Source: Paramecium pentaurelia
Taxonomy: Eukaryota; Ciliophora; Oligohymenophorea; Peniculida; Parameciidae
Length of the DNA: 64,000 bases
NCBI GenBank assembly: GCA_905183005.1
Contig: CAJJDO010000037.1
Span: 369,140-433,139, forward strand
Reading direction: 5' to 3'
In this document: piece by piece, positions 49,303-61,739 of the stretch
How positions within the stretch are numbered: the stretch's first letter is position 1
Layout of the letters: each line of letters starts with the position of its first letter
Notes under the pieces: generated by a model
What the model was told of the DNA's origin: nothing
Databases searched by the model: none
Seen by the model: only the letters and a program-made list of their open reading frames with translations
Made by a program: the position numbers and the translations under genes

Positions 49303-50801
49303 TCAATTATTGTTATCTAAACTCTTACCAAGTGTGTCAAAAGGAATAAAACAAGTAAAAATACTTCCTAAAAAGGAAGCTATAGAAAACAAAAGAAATG
49401 GAGCGATGATTGAATATTAGGAAATAATCATACAAGACCAAGGCATCAAAATAACACCTAGTCTTCCTATGGCTACTGCTGTACCCAATCCTGTAGTTCT
49501 TAATTTAGTAGGATAAAGTTCTGTTGTTAATTGATAACTAATTCAAAATTTATATTATACCAAAAGATGTAGTTCATTGAAAGAAACAATTTTTATAAAA
49601 TTGCTAAAATAGCAAAATATTCTTCATAATAATAAAGTTATAAAAATGAAAAAGCAGTTGCTACAATGAATCCAATCATTAATGAATTCTTTCTACCAAA
49701 TCCTTTGATATCAATAATTAAAGTAGCCAAAATAGCACCTAAAATATCACTTAGACAAGCATAAACTAATTACTACAACTATGATTAATTGTCTTTGAGT
49801 TAATAGAGTATTTAAGGCATAGTCATTAAATTACCATAATAAGCAAAACATAGTAAAAACCAAATACTCCATAAAACTAATGAAACTTATAATCTATCTC
49901 CATTAAGCAAACTTTTAAAAGAAGCATGTTCTGTTTTTTTAGCTATACTATTCATATATAATGACCATATCACTAATTTATGTTCATTCTCAATTGATAA
50001 ATTAAACTCTGAAGTTTTATTAGTTTTTATCATCAATTTTAAGGTTTGAAATGCATCATAATATTTACCTTCTAATAATAAGTATCTAGGAGATTCTTAG
50101 ATATATAATAGAGACAATATTAAAGCTACTAATCCTGGCAATGAACCTAAAAAAGTTAACAATCTCCAACTTCCATTTATTCCATCCAAAATTAATGATG
50201 CCATGAAAAAACCGTATAATTAACCAATTGCAACACTTAATGTAACAGATCCTGTCATTTAACCTCTTAAATTATTTGGAGTAATTTCTTATAATAAAGT
50301 TACACAACATGGAGCAAAGAAACCTACAAAGATACCCATAAATCCTCTCATTATCAGTAACTAATAAACATTTGTACAAAGAATTGTAGTAAAACAAATC
50401 AGAACTGTAAACAATGAACTAAAAATGAATGGTAATTTCCTTCCATATCTATCAGTAAATTAACCTGATAGCATAGATCCCATTAGAAATCCTATAAATA
50501 TGAAACTTGTTTATAAAGACACTATAGATTCAGATATATCCCATTCTTTTTTTAGTATTGGTATCATTAATGTAAATATAGTAATTTGTGCTCCTTCCAT
50601 AACTCCCAATATTATTGATACCAAATATTACATTATTTAAAATCTTCCAAACCCTATTTGAGTTAAAGTATCATCAAAATTTATTATAGTCTCTGACTTT
50701 ATTATAGAATGATCTTCTTTTTGAGACACAACTTAAATTTCAGATTTTAATTCATTTATTGTTGAATAATGTGATGCTTCTTATTGCTCTATTTCATTCA
50801 T
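49303..50801 (-). CDS. MFS transporter, SV2/organic-cation-transporter type
   Basis: A 491-residue membrane protein with about 12 helices; one 23-nt intron (49538-49560). After a cytosolic N terminus of ~50 residues come MFS signatures: FIGFLMGSMLSGQFTDRYGR with GRK (the DRxGRK loop between helices 2 and 3), MRGFMGIFVGFFAP, LRGQMTGSVTLSVAIGQLYG, and PESPRYLLL-type QESPRYLLLEGKYYDAFQTL. Near the C terminus are TELYPTKLRTTGLGTAVAIG and RLGVILMPW, typical of SV2/SLC22-like carriers. Substrate unknown. The start codon is 25 bp from the divergent coiled-coil gene. Confidence 0.88.
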
Positions 50802-50826
50802 TTTGAATATATATTTATTTATTAAA

Positions 50827-51615
50827 ATGAATATCAAAAAATAAGATCTAGTACAGGATCTTATTAAAGAAACACAGCTTCTCAAAACTAAATTATAAAT
50901 TGCTGAATAGAACATTTCAAATTTAAAACAAGTTTTACAACTTTAAAGTAGAAATAATTCTAAATCACCTATTCATTAACAAAAAACTAATCAATTAAAT
51001 AATTACTTCTCTCAATAATCAACAATAACTACTGTATCAAATGAAAACCTTCTTGATATTAAATCTATTCAACTTGTCAAATAATTATATAATCAAATTG
51101 ATTAACTGAAATTTGAGAATCTATAATAAAAAAATAGAATTGAAACATAAAACAAAACTATAAAACAATAAAATTAGGATCATCTAAAATTAAAAGAATT
51201 ATATGAAGAATAAACATAACTCATTATTAAATTAAGTAATATAAATTAATAGTTACTTGATGAAATTAATACTCATAAAGAATAATATAAATAATAGCAG
51301 AATTAGATTTAACAATTAAATGAACAATTAAAAATGTATTAGATCACATAAAATTATAATGAGGTTTCATTTCAAGAAAGATTTACACTATCTTAACTTC
51401 AAACCATTCCTGAAGAATAATAAAAAGAAACTCAATAAGTATTTGAAAGTGTTAAATTACCAATGGAAAATTTATTAACTTCAACAACTTTTTAAAATAA
51501 AACTGATTAAGAAATACAATGTTTAATAGATAATGAATTGCCATATACTAAAAATGATATTTTAGATCTATTAATTAAGGCTGATTAGGAAATAAATCAA
51601 TTACTTTAACTTTGA
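50827..51615 (+). CDS. Coiled-coil protein
   Basis: Single-exon gene of 262 residues. It begins MNIKKQDLVQDLIKETQLLK and is Gln/Asn/Leu/Lys-rich with heptads (IQLVKQLYNQIDQLKFENLQ; EEQTQLIIKLSNINQQLLDE), ending DLLIKADQEINQLLQL. No recognised domain. Divergent from the MFS gene with only 25 bp between start codons, so they may share a promoter. Confidence 0.75.
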
Positions 51616-52288
51616 TTATAACTTTATATAGTATTTAAATAATATCATTTATTTTACAAATGTTTTATTGATAATCCACTATTGATCAAAATTAAATATA
51701 AATCGATTTAATAAACTTATAAATTTACATTTAAATAAATATATTATAGAATCATATTCTTAGTATTTTTACTATTACTAAATAATATCAAAACAAAAGA
51801 TAATATTTTAAAATTCTATTAAGAATAATATAATAACGATTTTAATATATTATTATTAAATAAAATAACTTTTAAATAGGAAATATTATTTGATTAAAAA
51901 AAAGAAATAGTTTAAATTCTAGCTCTTTTTATATTCAATTTTGGATGCTATGAATAATTTTTGTAATAATTTTAAATATTGTTAATAATGAGTTATATAA
52001 TATGACAATAATTAAAATTATGTTTGTTAATTGATTATACAAGAATTTCTAAAATTATAATAAAAACAGAATTTAAATTATTTATGCTACTTAATTAATA
52101 ATGATATAAAATTGAGAAATATTCACAGATTTTTGATAATTACTAGAATATTTAAAAAAAAAGGTGTAAAATTTTAATCTTTAATTTCTTGCAATTAATA
52201 ATTGGTTTAAGTTTTACAAAAAATATTATTGATAAAAATAGTTAAATTTATTTATTTATATGTTTTTTTATTTTTAAACAACAAATTT
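51616..52288. other. AT-rich intergenic region, nothing recognised
   Basis: About 670 bp between convergent genes; long A/T runs, no credible coding frame or RNA signature. Confidence 0.6.
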
Positions 52289-53064
52289 TCAACCTTATTA
52301 CAATTGATGATAATAATAACATGCATTATTATATATAGTAGTATACTATTCTATCTCATCATCGGTTCTTTCTGGATCTGTCATAATGAGTTTAATGCAT
52401 TCTGAACCAACTGTCAAATTACCACATTTCACTTGATCTTATGCAATTTTTAATTTTTATATGATATCCTTAAATATTTTATAATAATTAACATCTTTCG
52501 AAAATATTTATTCCAAGGTTTATAATATAATGATAAATACAGTAGTCATTGGATCTTCCTGTTTTATTTCCTATCTCATATCTACTTAAGGGTATTATGG
52601 TTAATAAGGATTAATTATATTTGGAATCATGGGTTGTTAAATATCGACATCTCATTATATTAAATTTGAGTACCATGAGAATATTGGCAATTTTATCCAT
52701 TTTTACAATAATTTTAAGCATGATATTTACATGGGACTAACCTCAAAGTTATTTTATACTTTTGAAAGCAGGTTACTAAGGCATCATTGGTTTCATAATT
52801 TCCTAATAAGGTGGAGGGACTGTTAAAACTGCAATAAGGGCAGAAGGAATGGGATCTTATTTACTTTAACATTAATAAATACCATTAATAGATCTCATTT
52901 CTTCTTATCCATGAGCAAATTGACATTTAGCTCCAATTGCACATTACCTTGTAGCTAATAATCTAAATAATAATAATAATACCTTAATAATGTCTACAAA
53001 GTGATGTTTTGTATTTGGCATTAGGCATCCCTGCTGAAAATTAATTACCAAAGGGATAGGACAT
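52289..53064 (-). CDS. Tandem CCCH zinc-finger protein (tristetraprolin-like)
   Basis: A 233-residue protein from four exons; introns 52955-52982 (28 nt), 52737-52759 (23 nt) and 52651-52673 (23 nt, GAG acceptor). Finger 1 is KYKTSLCRHYQATRQC then AIGAKC, QFAH: C-x8-C-x5-C-x3-H preceded by the YKTxLC lead-in of the TTP family. Finger 2 is KIPCKYHAQNYCKNGQNCQY ending SH, with C-x7-C-x5-C-x3-H, one residue short in the first loop. The two are joined by a ~45-residue linker, longer than the 18 of TTP. Intron choice in finger 1 is fixed by the C-x8-C spacing. The likely role is binding AU-rich mRNA to control stability or translation. The GAG intron is the least certain part. Confidence 0.82.
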
Positions 53065-53096
53065 TTTATTTTTATATTTAATAATAATAACAATAA

Positions 53097-54008
53097 TCAT
53101 AAATAATAAAGTCTTCTTATAGAGGAATAGTAACTCATGGCTTTCTCTCTAGAAATCTATTAATCCAATTTAAAAGATTAGGGATTATTTCTTTTTTTAG
53201 GAGTATCATCAGAAAGTGTTTCATTTTATGTATATATTGGCTTATCATTATTGAATGGTTATCTTGGTGTTAATTTATCTAGTACAGGTATCATCTTATC
53301 AGATTTAGGATAGATTACAGTGTAATTTATATCATAAATTTAACCATTCTTTTACTATCATTTATCAAATTATATATTTACTTCTTTTAACTTTATTTTA
53401 GAAGAACTAGATCGTGGTCTAATTATTGGATTTGGAGATCTATTATATTATGATTAAGGGTATTATTAGTATTCAAATCTATGTTCATTTGGTCCTTCTG
53501 GTAAAGGGAATCTATTTAATTCTGGTTAATATTCTTAAGCTCTTTGTTTTCTTTCTTCTTACAGTTACTTTTTGTCTAAATATTCTTTACTAGTTTCACA
53601 ACAATGATTTTAAGTGGGTTTCTATATTTTAATAGATCTTTTAATAGTTTTTGAAGACAAAGATCGATCACTATTTATTTATTTAAAATGATCAGGATCA
53701 TCAGTTAAAGGTGACCTTCTTTTAACTAAATGATATTTTGGATTATAAAATCCTTATCTATCTAACTCCTTTTTAGATTCAACTCTTCCAACCTATCTTG
53801 AAAATGGTTAAACTTTTAGTTAAAAGTTTTCTTTTGGTGATATTTTATTATTTTCTTTGAAACTTTTATAGGTTCGTTTACTATGAGGAATATCATCAAA
53901 GATTGAAATTTCATAAGTTTTTTTTTTATCTCCATTGATTATTGCATCTCTTTATTATATCCAAGGAAATAACTCAATTGAAATTTTACCAGCTTTGGAA
54001 TACATCAT
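53097..54008 (-). CDS. Hydrophilic protein, unidentified
   Basis: A 294-residue protein in two exons (27-nt intron at 53355-53381, with an in-frame TGA inside). It starts MMYSKAGKISIELFPWIQQR and is basic, Ser/Pro/Arg-rich (RQGFYNPKYHLVKRRSPLTD; QYNRSPNPIIRPRSSSSKIK), ending SYYSSIRRLYYL. No transmembrane helix or known domain. Composition suggests a cytoskeletal or RNA-associated disordered protein. It lies 32 bp upstream of the CCCH gene on the same strand; I treat them as separate because a TGA and a good ATG lie between. Confidence 0.7.
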
Positions 54009-54157
54009 TTTTTAATAATAAATATATAAACAAATTCATTTTCATAATTCTTTTATTGATATATTAAATGTTTCAATTTTTAGGAGTTTAGTATTATATA
54101 AATTGATATTTAATTTCTATATAGACAAACTTAGATTAATAATAAAATTATATATTT

Positions 54158-55962
54158 ATGTAAACGGAATAATTGTTTTTTGATTCTACTAATACCAATA
54201 AAAGAAATTAATGGGTGAAATTAAATTCAATTAAACGTCCAATCTCTACTATTCGATTATTTGAAGGAACTTTATTAATAAAGAGTAAGAAACAAGATTT
54301 ATATAAACAAAAGTTTTTTAAGTTATACTCAGATAGACTTAACATTTATAATGTAATTTACACAATATAATCATAATATTAGAACTGTAGATAATAAAAA
54401 GAAATAGCAGCCTTATTTTTGACAAATGTTTATTTAGATCTAAATCCTTAAAACATAATGGAAAAGGATAAACATTCTATTTTACTATTATCAGGATCTA
54501 AAAAGTACAATTTTATAGCGAAATCATAAGAATAAAAATAAAAATGGATTGAACACTTAAAAAAGACATGTATTCTTAATAATTATAGAGATATTTTTCT
54601 AAATCTTAAAGTAATAGGAAAAGGAACATATGCAAAGGTAAGAGTATTAATAAATAAGGTTATCTTAGCCTAAAGAAAATTAAATTAAAGTAAATATGCA
54701 GTTAAGACATTCTAAAAATCAGCCTTATTAGATAAAAATAATAAATAAAGAGTAAGAATATAACTGATATCAAAAAGTAAGGACTACTTAATGAAATCAA
54801 TTTGTTACGTTCTTGTCATCATCCTAACATTATTAAATTATATGAAATTTATGAGAGTGGTGATTACATTTATTTAGTAATGGAATTGCTTGAAGGAGGA
54901 GAATTATTTGATCTCATACTAGAAACAAAATGTTTTTAAGAGTCTAAGGTGGCTTTGATTATGTTCAAAATATTTGATGCTTTAGAATATTTACATACAA
55001 AAGTACATAATTATTCATTTATTAAAATTAGAATATCATGCATAGAGATATTAAACCTGAGAATATATTATTAAAAGATAAATCTGAGAATTTTGATTTA
55101 AAAATTGCAGATTTTGGTTTAGCATCTTATACTGAATCTGATCTTATTATCACTAAATGTGGAACTCCTGGTTATGTTGCTCCAGAAATTTTAGAAGATA
55201 AAAAATATAATGAAAAAGTTGATGTCTTCAGTGTAGGCATCATCCTTTATATTTTGTAAATCATATTATTATGAATTTAGACTTTCTGGATAAGCTCCCT
55301 TTTATGGAAATAGTCTTGATGAAATAATGGAGAAAAACAGAGATTGCTAAATTAATTTTAAGGATCTTTAAGTTTCTGAAGATGCCTTAGATTTATTAAA
55401 GAAATCTTTAGAACCTAATCCAGAATGTAGAATTTCATCTTTAGAAGCACTTTCTCATCCATTTATATCTCGCTTATACAGGAGAGAATCTAATAATGTT
55501 GATGAAATTAATTTAAATAATGAAGGCTTAAATGATAAATTAAGTATTATAGATAATATGAAAAAATTTGGATAGTATGATTTAAGGTCTAAGATATCAA
55601 AATGCAAATAAAATGAATTGATTTAATAAACACCCTTTTTAGGTGTACGAGAATTTGATCCTATTAAAGCATCTTCTGATAGTTGGTTAATGGAGAAATC
55701 AAACAATATTGATACTAATAAGAAATATTGTTCTCCTAATATATAATAATAATCATCAGATTCCGATTGTTCTATTTTAAGTACTCCTGATTCGAAAAAG
55801 GAAACATAAAGATAATTATAATTTAGTGCTCTTTAATAAATTACTTTTCGACAATCTCCTAGTTAATCTATTTATTCACCTTAGAATTAATCCAAACCTT
55901 AAATCTAAATGAATCTTAAAAAAGCCAATTAAATCAGGGATCAATTGAAGAAATTAGGTTGA
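54158..55962 (+). CDS. PH-domain CaMK-like Ser/Thr kinase
   Basis: A 557-residue protein from six exons (54158-54352, 54383-54637, 54659-54751, 54778-55002, 55032-55255, 55281-55962). Residues ~30-135 form a PH domain (TIRLFEGTLLIKSKKQDLYK; QKQKWIEHLKKTC). The kinase domain begins LNLKVIGKGTYAKVILAQRK, with VAIK-type lysine in YAVKTFQKS, EINLLRSCHHPNIIKLYEIY, catalytic HRDIKPENILL, DFGLAS, CGTPGYVAPEIL and DVFSVGIILYILLSGQAPFY. The subdomains are of the CaMK/CDPK group, but no EF hands follow; the ~190-residue tail is Ser/Gln-rich. A PH domain N-terminal to the kinase resembles AKT in layout, while the catalytic domain is CaMK-like. Introns include a 21-nt one (54638-54658) inside the glycine loop and two with AAG acceptors. 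Membrane recruitment by phosphoinositides is likely. Confidence 0.9.
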
Positions 55963-56842
55963 TGATAATTACTTTGAGAAGATTTTGATTTTATTTATTT
56001 ATTTAAAAAAATAAAAAATATATATATATACTAATATCTTGAAAAACTTATCATTCAAAATTAATTTATTTTTAAAATATTATATCATTAATTATGTTAA
56101 AATTAATTAATACTAATAGAATTTTAATAATCTAAAATTATTTAACTTATTTAAATATAAAATACAGATAAGATATATAAACTGAAAACTAACTATCAAA
56201 AATCCATAAATTATTATTTGTTGAAGTGAATATGGATTTAAGCCAATTTATTATCCTCCACTCTAATTTAATTTTATTGAAATTTCTTAATAGTTAAATT
56301 TGTGTTAAAAGATCGAATAATAAATGTAATAGTTCAACTGCATTCAATTTAATATCATATTTAAATTCTTAAATTTAATGAGATTTTATATACTTCCTTC
56401 ATATGGTAAAAATGTAGGTACATAATTACCATATCCTCTTAATACTAACAATATCTAGAATTAAATTATAATAAATTAAATTTGAGGTATTGCTGAATAC
56501 TATAATCTTTTAATGTTTTATGTATATCATTTTTTTCACTAGGCTATTAATAAAATTATTTTTGTTACATATTTAAACATCTAAATATTTTAGATTTTTG
56601 AATTATAAAATGTAGAGATTGATTAGAATATCAAAATTCAGTAAAATTAGCCACTATTTTCTTCAATTTAAAGGATGGATAAGGACAAATGATATAAACA
56701 TTTGAATAAAATAAAAAAGTTAAAATTTGTTTAAAAAGTATAAACTTTGAATTATTTGTTAACATCATTATCATTATCATTCATAATTATTATGCATTAA
56801 TAAAAAATGTATATATATACTATTAATTAAGTGCATTAATTA
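55963..56842. other. AT-rich intergenic region, nothing recognised
   Basis: About 880 bp between convergent genes, among the longest gene-free stretches of the window. No convincing frame; scattered TGA in all frames. Confidence 0.55.
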
Positions 56843-57576
56843 TCACACACCCTAATTCATGGTTGGATTCTCCTTTCTTGCTTTGAATTACTATATCAAC
56901 TCTGCCAATGGAGCAAGTTCTTTATCTTCAACTAATTTGAATTCATCTAAATTCAATGCATATAAATACCAATAAAATAAATGAAATGTTTGAAACAAGT
57001 ATTCAAATGATATTCTAATTCAAGTGCCATAATATGCTAAAAATGGGAGTGATAAATATGAGCATAAACTCTAAATAATCTCTTAAAGATAACTTTTACA
57101 ACAGACAAAAATGTTTTTGGAAATGGAATTCCTTAATAAAATGTATAAATTACCAATTTAACATGGAAATAAAGAATCATTATTAAGTTAGTTCTCTACC
57201 CATGTCATTAAATAATCAATGTATTCTGAGGCAGAGACTTTAAGAGGTGTTTTAACATTCTATCCATCTGCCCATAGATATTCATATCTTGAAACAATAA
57301 TTTCAAAAATTACTTAGGGCCAGCTGACATAATTGGACAAAGTTCAGGAGTGCAGAATTCTACAAGTGTACCATATAGAATTGAAATCTCATTATAAAAT
57401 TCAATTGTGTTGACAGCCAACCATTCATTTAAATCTTCTCCATTTGGTAATTCAACTGCCAACAACATATTACCTGAACCAAGAGTCATTTAGGCAATTT
57501 ATTTTAAACCATATCCTCTCTAGTTTTTATCAATTTATTTGAGTGGCTTGTAAGTCTTAGGATCATTTGGTTGCAT
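56843..57576 (-). CDS. MOB1-family kinase activator
   Basis: A 220-residue protein from four exons; introns 57288-57313 (26 nt, AAG), 57132-57153 (22 nt, AAG) and 56947-56969 (23 nt). Conserved MOB1 blocks: TLGSGNMLLAVELPNGEDLN EWLAVN-type segment, FYNEISILYGTLVEFCTPEL, CPIMSAGPKYEYLWADGQ, VSASEYIDYLMTWVENQL, SLFPCQIGIPFPKTF, RLFRVYAHIYHSHFQHIMAL, LNTCFKHFIYFIDEFKLVED and KELAPLAELIQ. The zinc ligands are the two Cys in FCTPELC and the His in AHIYHSH. MOB1 binds and activates NDR/LATS kinases in the Hippo/MEN-type pathway, with roles in cytokinesis and morphogenesis; in ciliates it marks the posterior pole and division plane. Length matches the family. Confidence 0.95.
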
Positions 57577-57717
57577 TTTGAATTTTAATATAAAAAGATA
57601 AAACAAACAATTAAAAAGGAATGTATTAATACATAAATTATAAAGTATTTGTTCATTAATTAATTACTTGTTCTATGATCTTAGTTATTAATTATTATAT
57701 GTATACTTATGAAAGAA

Positions 57718-58508
57718 TCACACTTATATTCCATCGATTGCAATAATATTTATTAGGTATTCTTTGATCTTAGATATCTGATTCTGTAAAATATAAAATG
57801 TAGATGTTCTTCACAATAGAAGCTTTTTATTTAACAGATTCTATCATATCTTGTTCTTTCTAAGCTTATGAGTTATTCTAATCGATATTTAATATAAGTA
57901 TGTAATTGGAAGTTTAGAGAAAGTAAACTATGATCTTGAAATGGATATACCATTAATAATTGGACCATAATTCTAAATTGTCATATCATGCATAAGAAAC
58001 TTGACAATGTGCACTCCATTTTTTTCTTGAATTCTCTTAATCGCTAAATCTAAACAAAGTTTGCTTAAACTATAAAATATTAAAAAATACCTTTTAATAG
58101 GGGATATCAACTCTTCATTGAAATCCTCACTGCTATTTTTGCGACTCTGCATGCAAAAAATAGTTAATGATTGTTTAACATATTCGTTGATATCTCCCAA
58201 AATCATAATATGATGACTAAATATATCATCACTTGATTTCAAAACTATATCAGGAGGTAATTCAGAAGTGTCAATATAATCCACCTTTGGAGAGCTATAG
58301 TTATGTTCAAATCCTTCTATATCCTTTAGTATTTCTTCATCATCATCTACTTATTTTCTCCCATTCAACCAATTTAATTTTTTATCATCATAGAATAGGT
58401 TAGTTTAATTCTATCCAATAGTTGCAAGCTCATTTTTAAATTATTTTCTACTTAAATATATTCCTCTAAACTATCTGAATCGAAAGCACAACGTCTTCTT
58501 CTTTGCAT
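57718..58508 (-). CDS. Unidentified 230-residue protein
   Basis: Five exons with introns at 58429-58451 (23 nt, GAG), 58070-58090 (21 nt), 57928-57950 (23 nt) and 57784-57814 (31 nt); together they close the frame exactly. The product starts MQRRRRCAFDSDSLEEYIQL, has an acidic stretch (QVDDDEEILKDIEGFEHNYS), then TSELPPDIVLKSSDDIFSHH and a helical region (INEYVKQSLTIFCMQSRKNS), and ends NQISKIKEYLINIIAIDGIQ V. The 21-nt intron has no in-frame TGA. No domain recognised. The first and last introns are inferred from frame alone. Confidence 0.6.
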
Positions 58509-59462
58509 CAATAAAAAAATAATAATATTAATCTTTAAATCTCTCTAATTCACTAAGTATTAAATTTGTTTTATTTTTTTTAAATTACCAATTTCTCATT
58601 ATTTCAAGGCCAGATAATAAATTATTATCAATTTATAAAAATTTTATATCAGCTCACTTTTTGAACTTATAAGCTCTCTTAATTCTAATCATTATCTATA
58701 TAAGTAAATTAATTCCTAATTTTTTTTTATATTACAATAATCATTTTACACACATTACTAAATCTTATGGAATTATTCACTTTATTCATACCTACTTAAT
58801 AATACAATAAAATTCAAAACTTACTTATTGAAAATATAAAGATTTTGTTAATACTTAAATCATATTATTATAAAAATATATTTTTAACTAACTTAATTTT
58901 CAAATCTAAATTATCTAATAATAGATCTCATTATAATTTCATTCTGAAATATGAATATGCAACCTACTTAATTTGTATAAATAATTAAAAAAAAATATTA
59001 AATCTTTAGAATTATAGAATTTTAGTAAATAATCAGTAATTAAATTTAAATTATAGATAAATCAAAACTCTTATAGTTAAGATGAGCATTTAATTAAAAA
59101 TAATTTCTTTTAGTTATTTTAAATACAATTTGTTCGTTTTCAGCAAAACATATATAGACAATTCATTACTATAAGTAAATTAATTCTTTAAATGGAGTTT
59201 GGGAAGATTCTTAAATTTAATTAATGTGCTACATATATTTTAGGTTATTAATTAAATTCTGAAGAATTATATATATATAATTTTATAATAAATAATTCTA
59301 AATTATAAAAAATTCAGATTTTTTATGTATTTTATAAATGATGTATTTTTTTATTTATTTTATTTAATTTATTTTCTTTAGAAGTTATATGATAAAATTA
59401 ATAAGTCTTATTTAAAGTGAATGTATTATAAATATATATATAAATAATTCATAAAATGTTGG
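58509..59462. other. AT-rich intergenic region, nothing recognised
   Basis: About 950 bp upstream of the 57.7-58.5 kb gene and downstream of the 59.5-61.7 kb gene. Extremely AT-rich, no coding composition, no RNA signature noted. Confidence 0.6.
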
Positions 59463-61739
59463 TCAATAATCAAAATTAAGTATTTTATCTGTGCTATAAT
59501 ATTTATTTTAATTTAATACTCTCTTTAATATTCTAATAGTTCTGAATATAAAATTGAAGATGAATCTAATTTATTTGGAGCAGTAGTTGCTGCAGTGCAA
59601 CTTTTTCTTGATGGATATTTGGTTTAATGGACTCTTGAATGATCTAAAATATTTGAAACATCAGATATTGCAAAACTTGTACTATTATTACCAATATGAT
59701 TAATATTGTTTTTTCTTCTTTTTTCAAATTAATTCATCCATTCTTAAGGTAATGGTTCACTACAATAATAATCAATATTTGGCAAATAGATTATTCCATA
59801 TTTTTAAAGTTTAATTCTTTCTACATTTATACTTCCTTATTAAGTTTCTACTAATCCAATACTTAGATCAGTTGACCATGATAAAATTTATTTAATTTAG
59901 ATTCCTGAGAAATATTTTAAATATTCTTTAATTGTAACTTAAGAACTTTTGAAATCTCCTAATTCACATTCCAATTCTCCTATTAATTCTTAATTGCATA
60001 ATAGACCAATTTTCAATTGTGATAAAATACAATTAATATCTTATCTATCAGCTGCAAATAGATAAAATAATTTAACATGATCAACATTTAATACATCTTT
60101 CTAATGATCTATACTCTTTTTCATATCTAATTAAAATCTAAAATTATCATAAATAAATATACTTAATTTCTTAATTAAGAAAGCTGTAATAAATGTAATA
60201 TTTACATTAATTAAATTAAGCTTCAATTGGAATCTATGATACAGTTTTAAGGTATATCATAATTCTAAATCTTTTCATTTTAGGAATGGTTCCATAATTA
60301 ATTTCAGGTAAGTTGGGCATCAATTTTATTTATACTTCATTTAACATTTCCCAATCATGAGGTTTAATAAAATATTCCCCATTTCCATATATAGTGTTAG
60401 CCTATCTTTGAACAACATTTGGTCCTTTAATACGATAATCTTATTAAGTAAGTGAAATAATATTATTTTTTTCATTAACATCAATTCCTAATTTTTATGC
60501 CATTTTAAATTCAAGTTATATTAATTCATCACATGCCATAAATAATTAATAACAACTATCACAAACAAAATATTTATGAAATAACATTGCACTATCAAGA
60601 TGTGTAAAGTTTATTCTATTTCTAATTTATAAATGTTTTAATTCAATATTTCTACTTAATAAATGTAAATCACATTCTATTAACATTTTTAAAGTTAATT
60701 AATGTGTTAATTCTTTTGCTGGATATATCAATTCACAAAATTTACAAATTTAAGTCTTTGTAAAATTCCATTATTGATTTAAATTAGAAGTTTATTTTCT
60801 ATCATAATCTACAGGTATTTATTCATCATGAGTAATATGTCTAGTAAATATTTAATGAGAAGGATTAATCAATTTAAAACCTCTAACATTAAGTAAATAC
60901 CATTTATTATCTATTCCCTTTGTAAAATCACAACCTAATTCATCAAATTCTACATTCAAACTCTATCTACAATAGAGTAATAGATTTTAAATATAAGGAA
61001 TGGTTTCTTCTATGAAACGACCACCTTTACACTGAATTATATTGGTTTATTTATATTTGCTGGCACTTGCAAGACATCTTTAAGCATATTCACCTTCATC
61101 TTAAAATGTTAATTTATTTGTAATAACCCAAGCTGTAGTTTATCCATTTTTTTTCCATATTGTTCTACAGATATATGCCATAGGACCTTAACATTTAATA
61201 TATTTTTATAAACAAGTGATTTCTTATTTTACACTCATGGCATTTGAAAATAGTAATTGAATATCCTTTTATAATATAGGTTTTGTGTCATTTCCAATTA
61301 ATTCCATATCTTTATAATGTGGTTTCTTTACAACTGCAATTAATTCATTTGGATCATTGCTACCTTCAATAAATTTTTATGCTGCATTTCTAGATGTAAA
61401 TGAATCAGTTCTATAAACATAACCATCTGCACTACTATATAACCATATTGCACTTAAATCTACATCATTTAATATTATAGTATCAGGAATCCACATTTTC
61501 AATTTGCATTTTTGATTTGTTTCATCATATCTTTTAGCCATGTATTTAAAAAAGTGAATATAAGGCATAAGAGTATTATGTGAATATTTATACTAACTGC
61601 CTAACATAGATAACTATTAATAAGTAGCTAGAAACTTTCTATAAGCATCTGAAACTATTTTATTGTGTCTTGAACCCTTCTTATCAGGACTTGATCGACA
61701 ATAAGAAAATGATTGATTAAGTCTTTGTCCTTCTCTCAT
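59463..61739 (-). CDS. Large protein with paired-cysteine motifs, unidentified
   Basis: A 742-residue protein from three exons; introns 60184-60205 (22 nt) and 59494-59519 (26 nt). It starts MREGQRLNQSFSYCRSSPDK. The first half is globular (KLKMWIPDTIILNDVDLSAI; WLYSSADGYVYRTDSFTSRN; TTAWVITNKLTFQDEGEYAQ; GCDFTKGIDNKWYLLNVRGF). A middle region carries possible metal ligands: CKFCELIYPAKELTHQLTLK and, 40 residues on, YFVCDSCYQLF. The C-terminal part (YDNFRFQLDMKKSIDHQKDV; GELECELGDFKSSQV) has the beta-rich look of a C2-like domain and ends in a Ser/Thr-rich tail. I do not recognise the family, although proteins like this occur in ciliates as far as I recall. Cytosolic; no signal peptide or membrane helix. 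Confidence 0.78.

Noticed and set aside
52979..53090. Joining the 53.1-54.0 kb gene and the CCCH gene into one
   Set aside because: A TGA in the upstream frame and a good ATG lie between, and no short intron bridges them.
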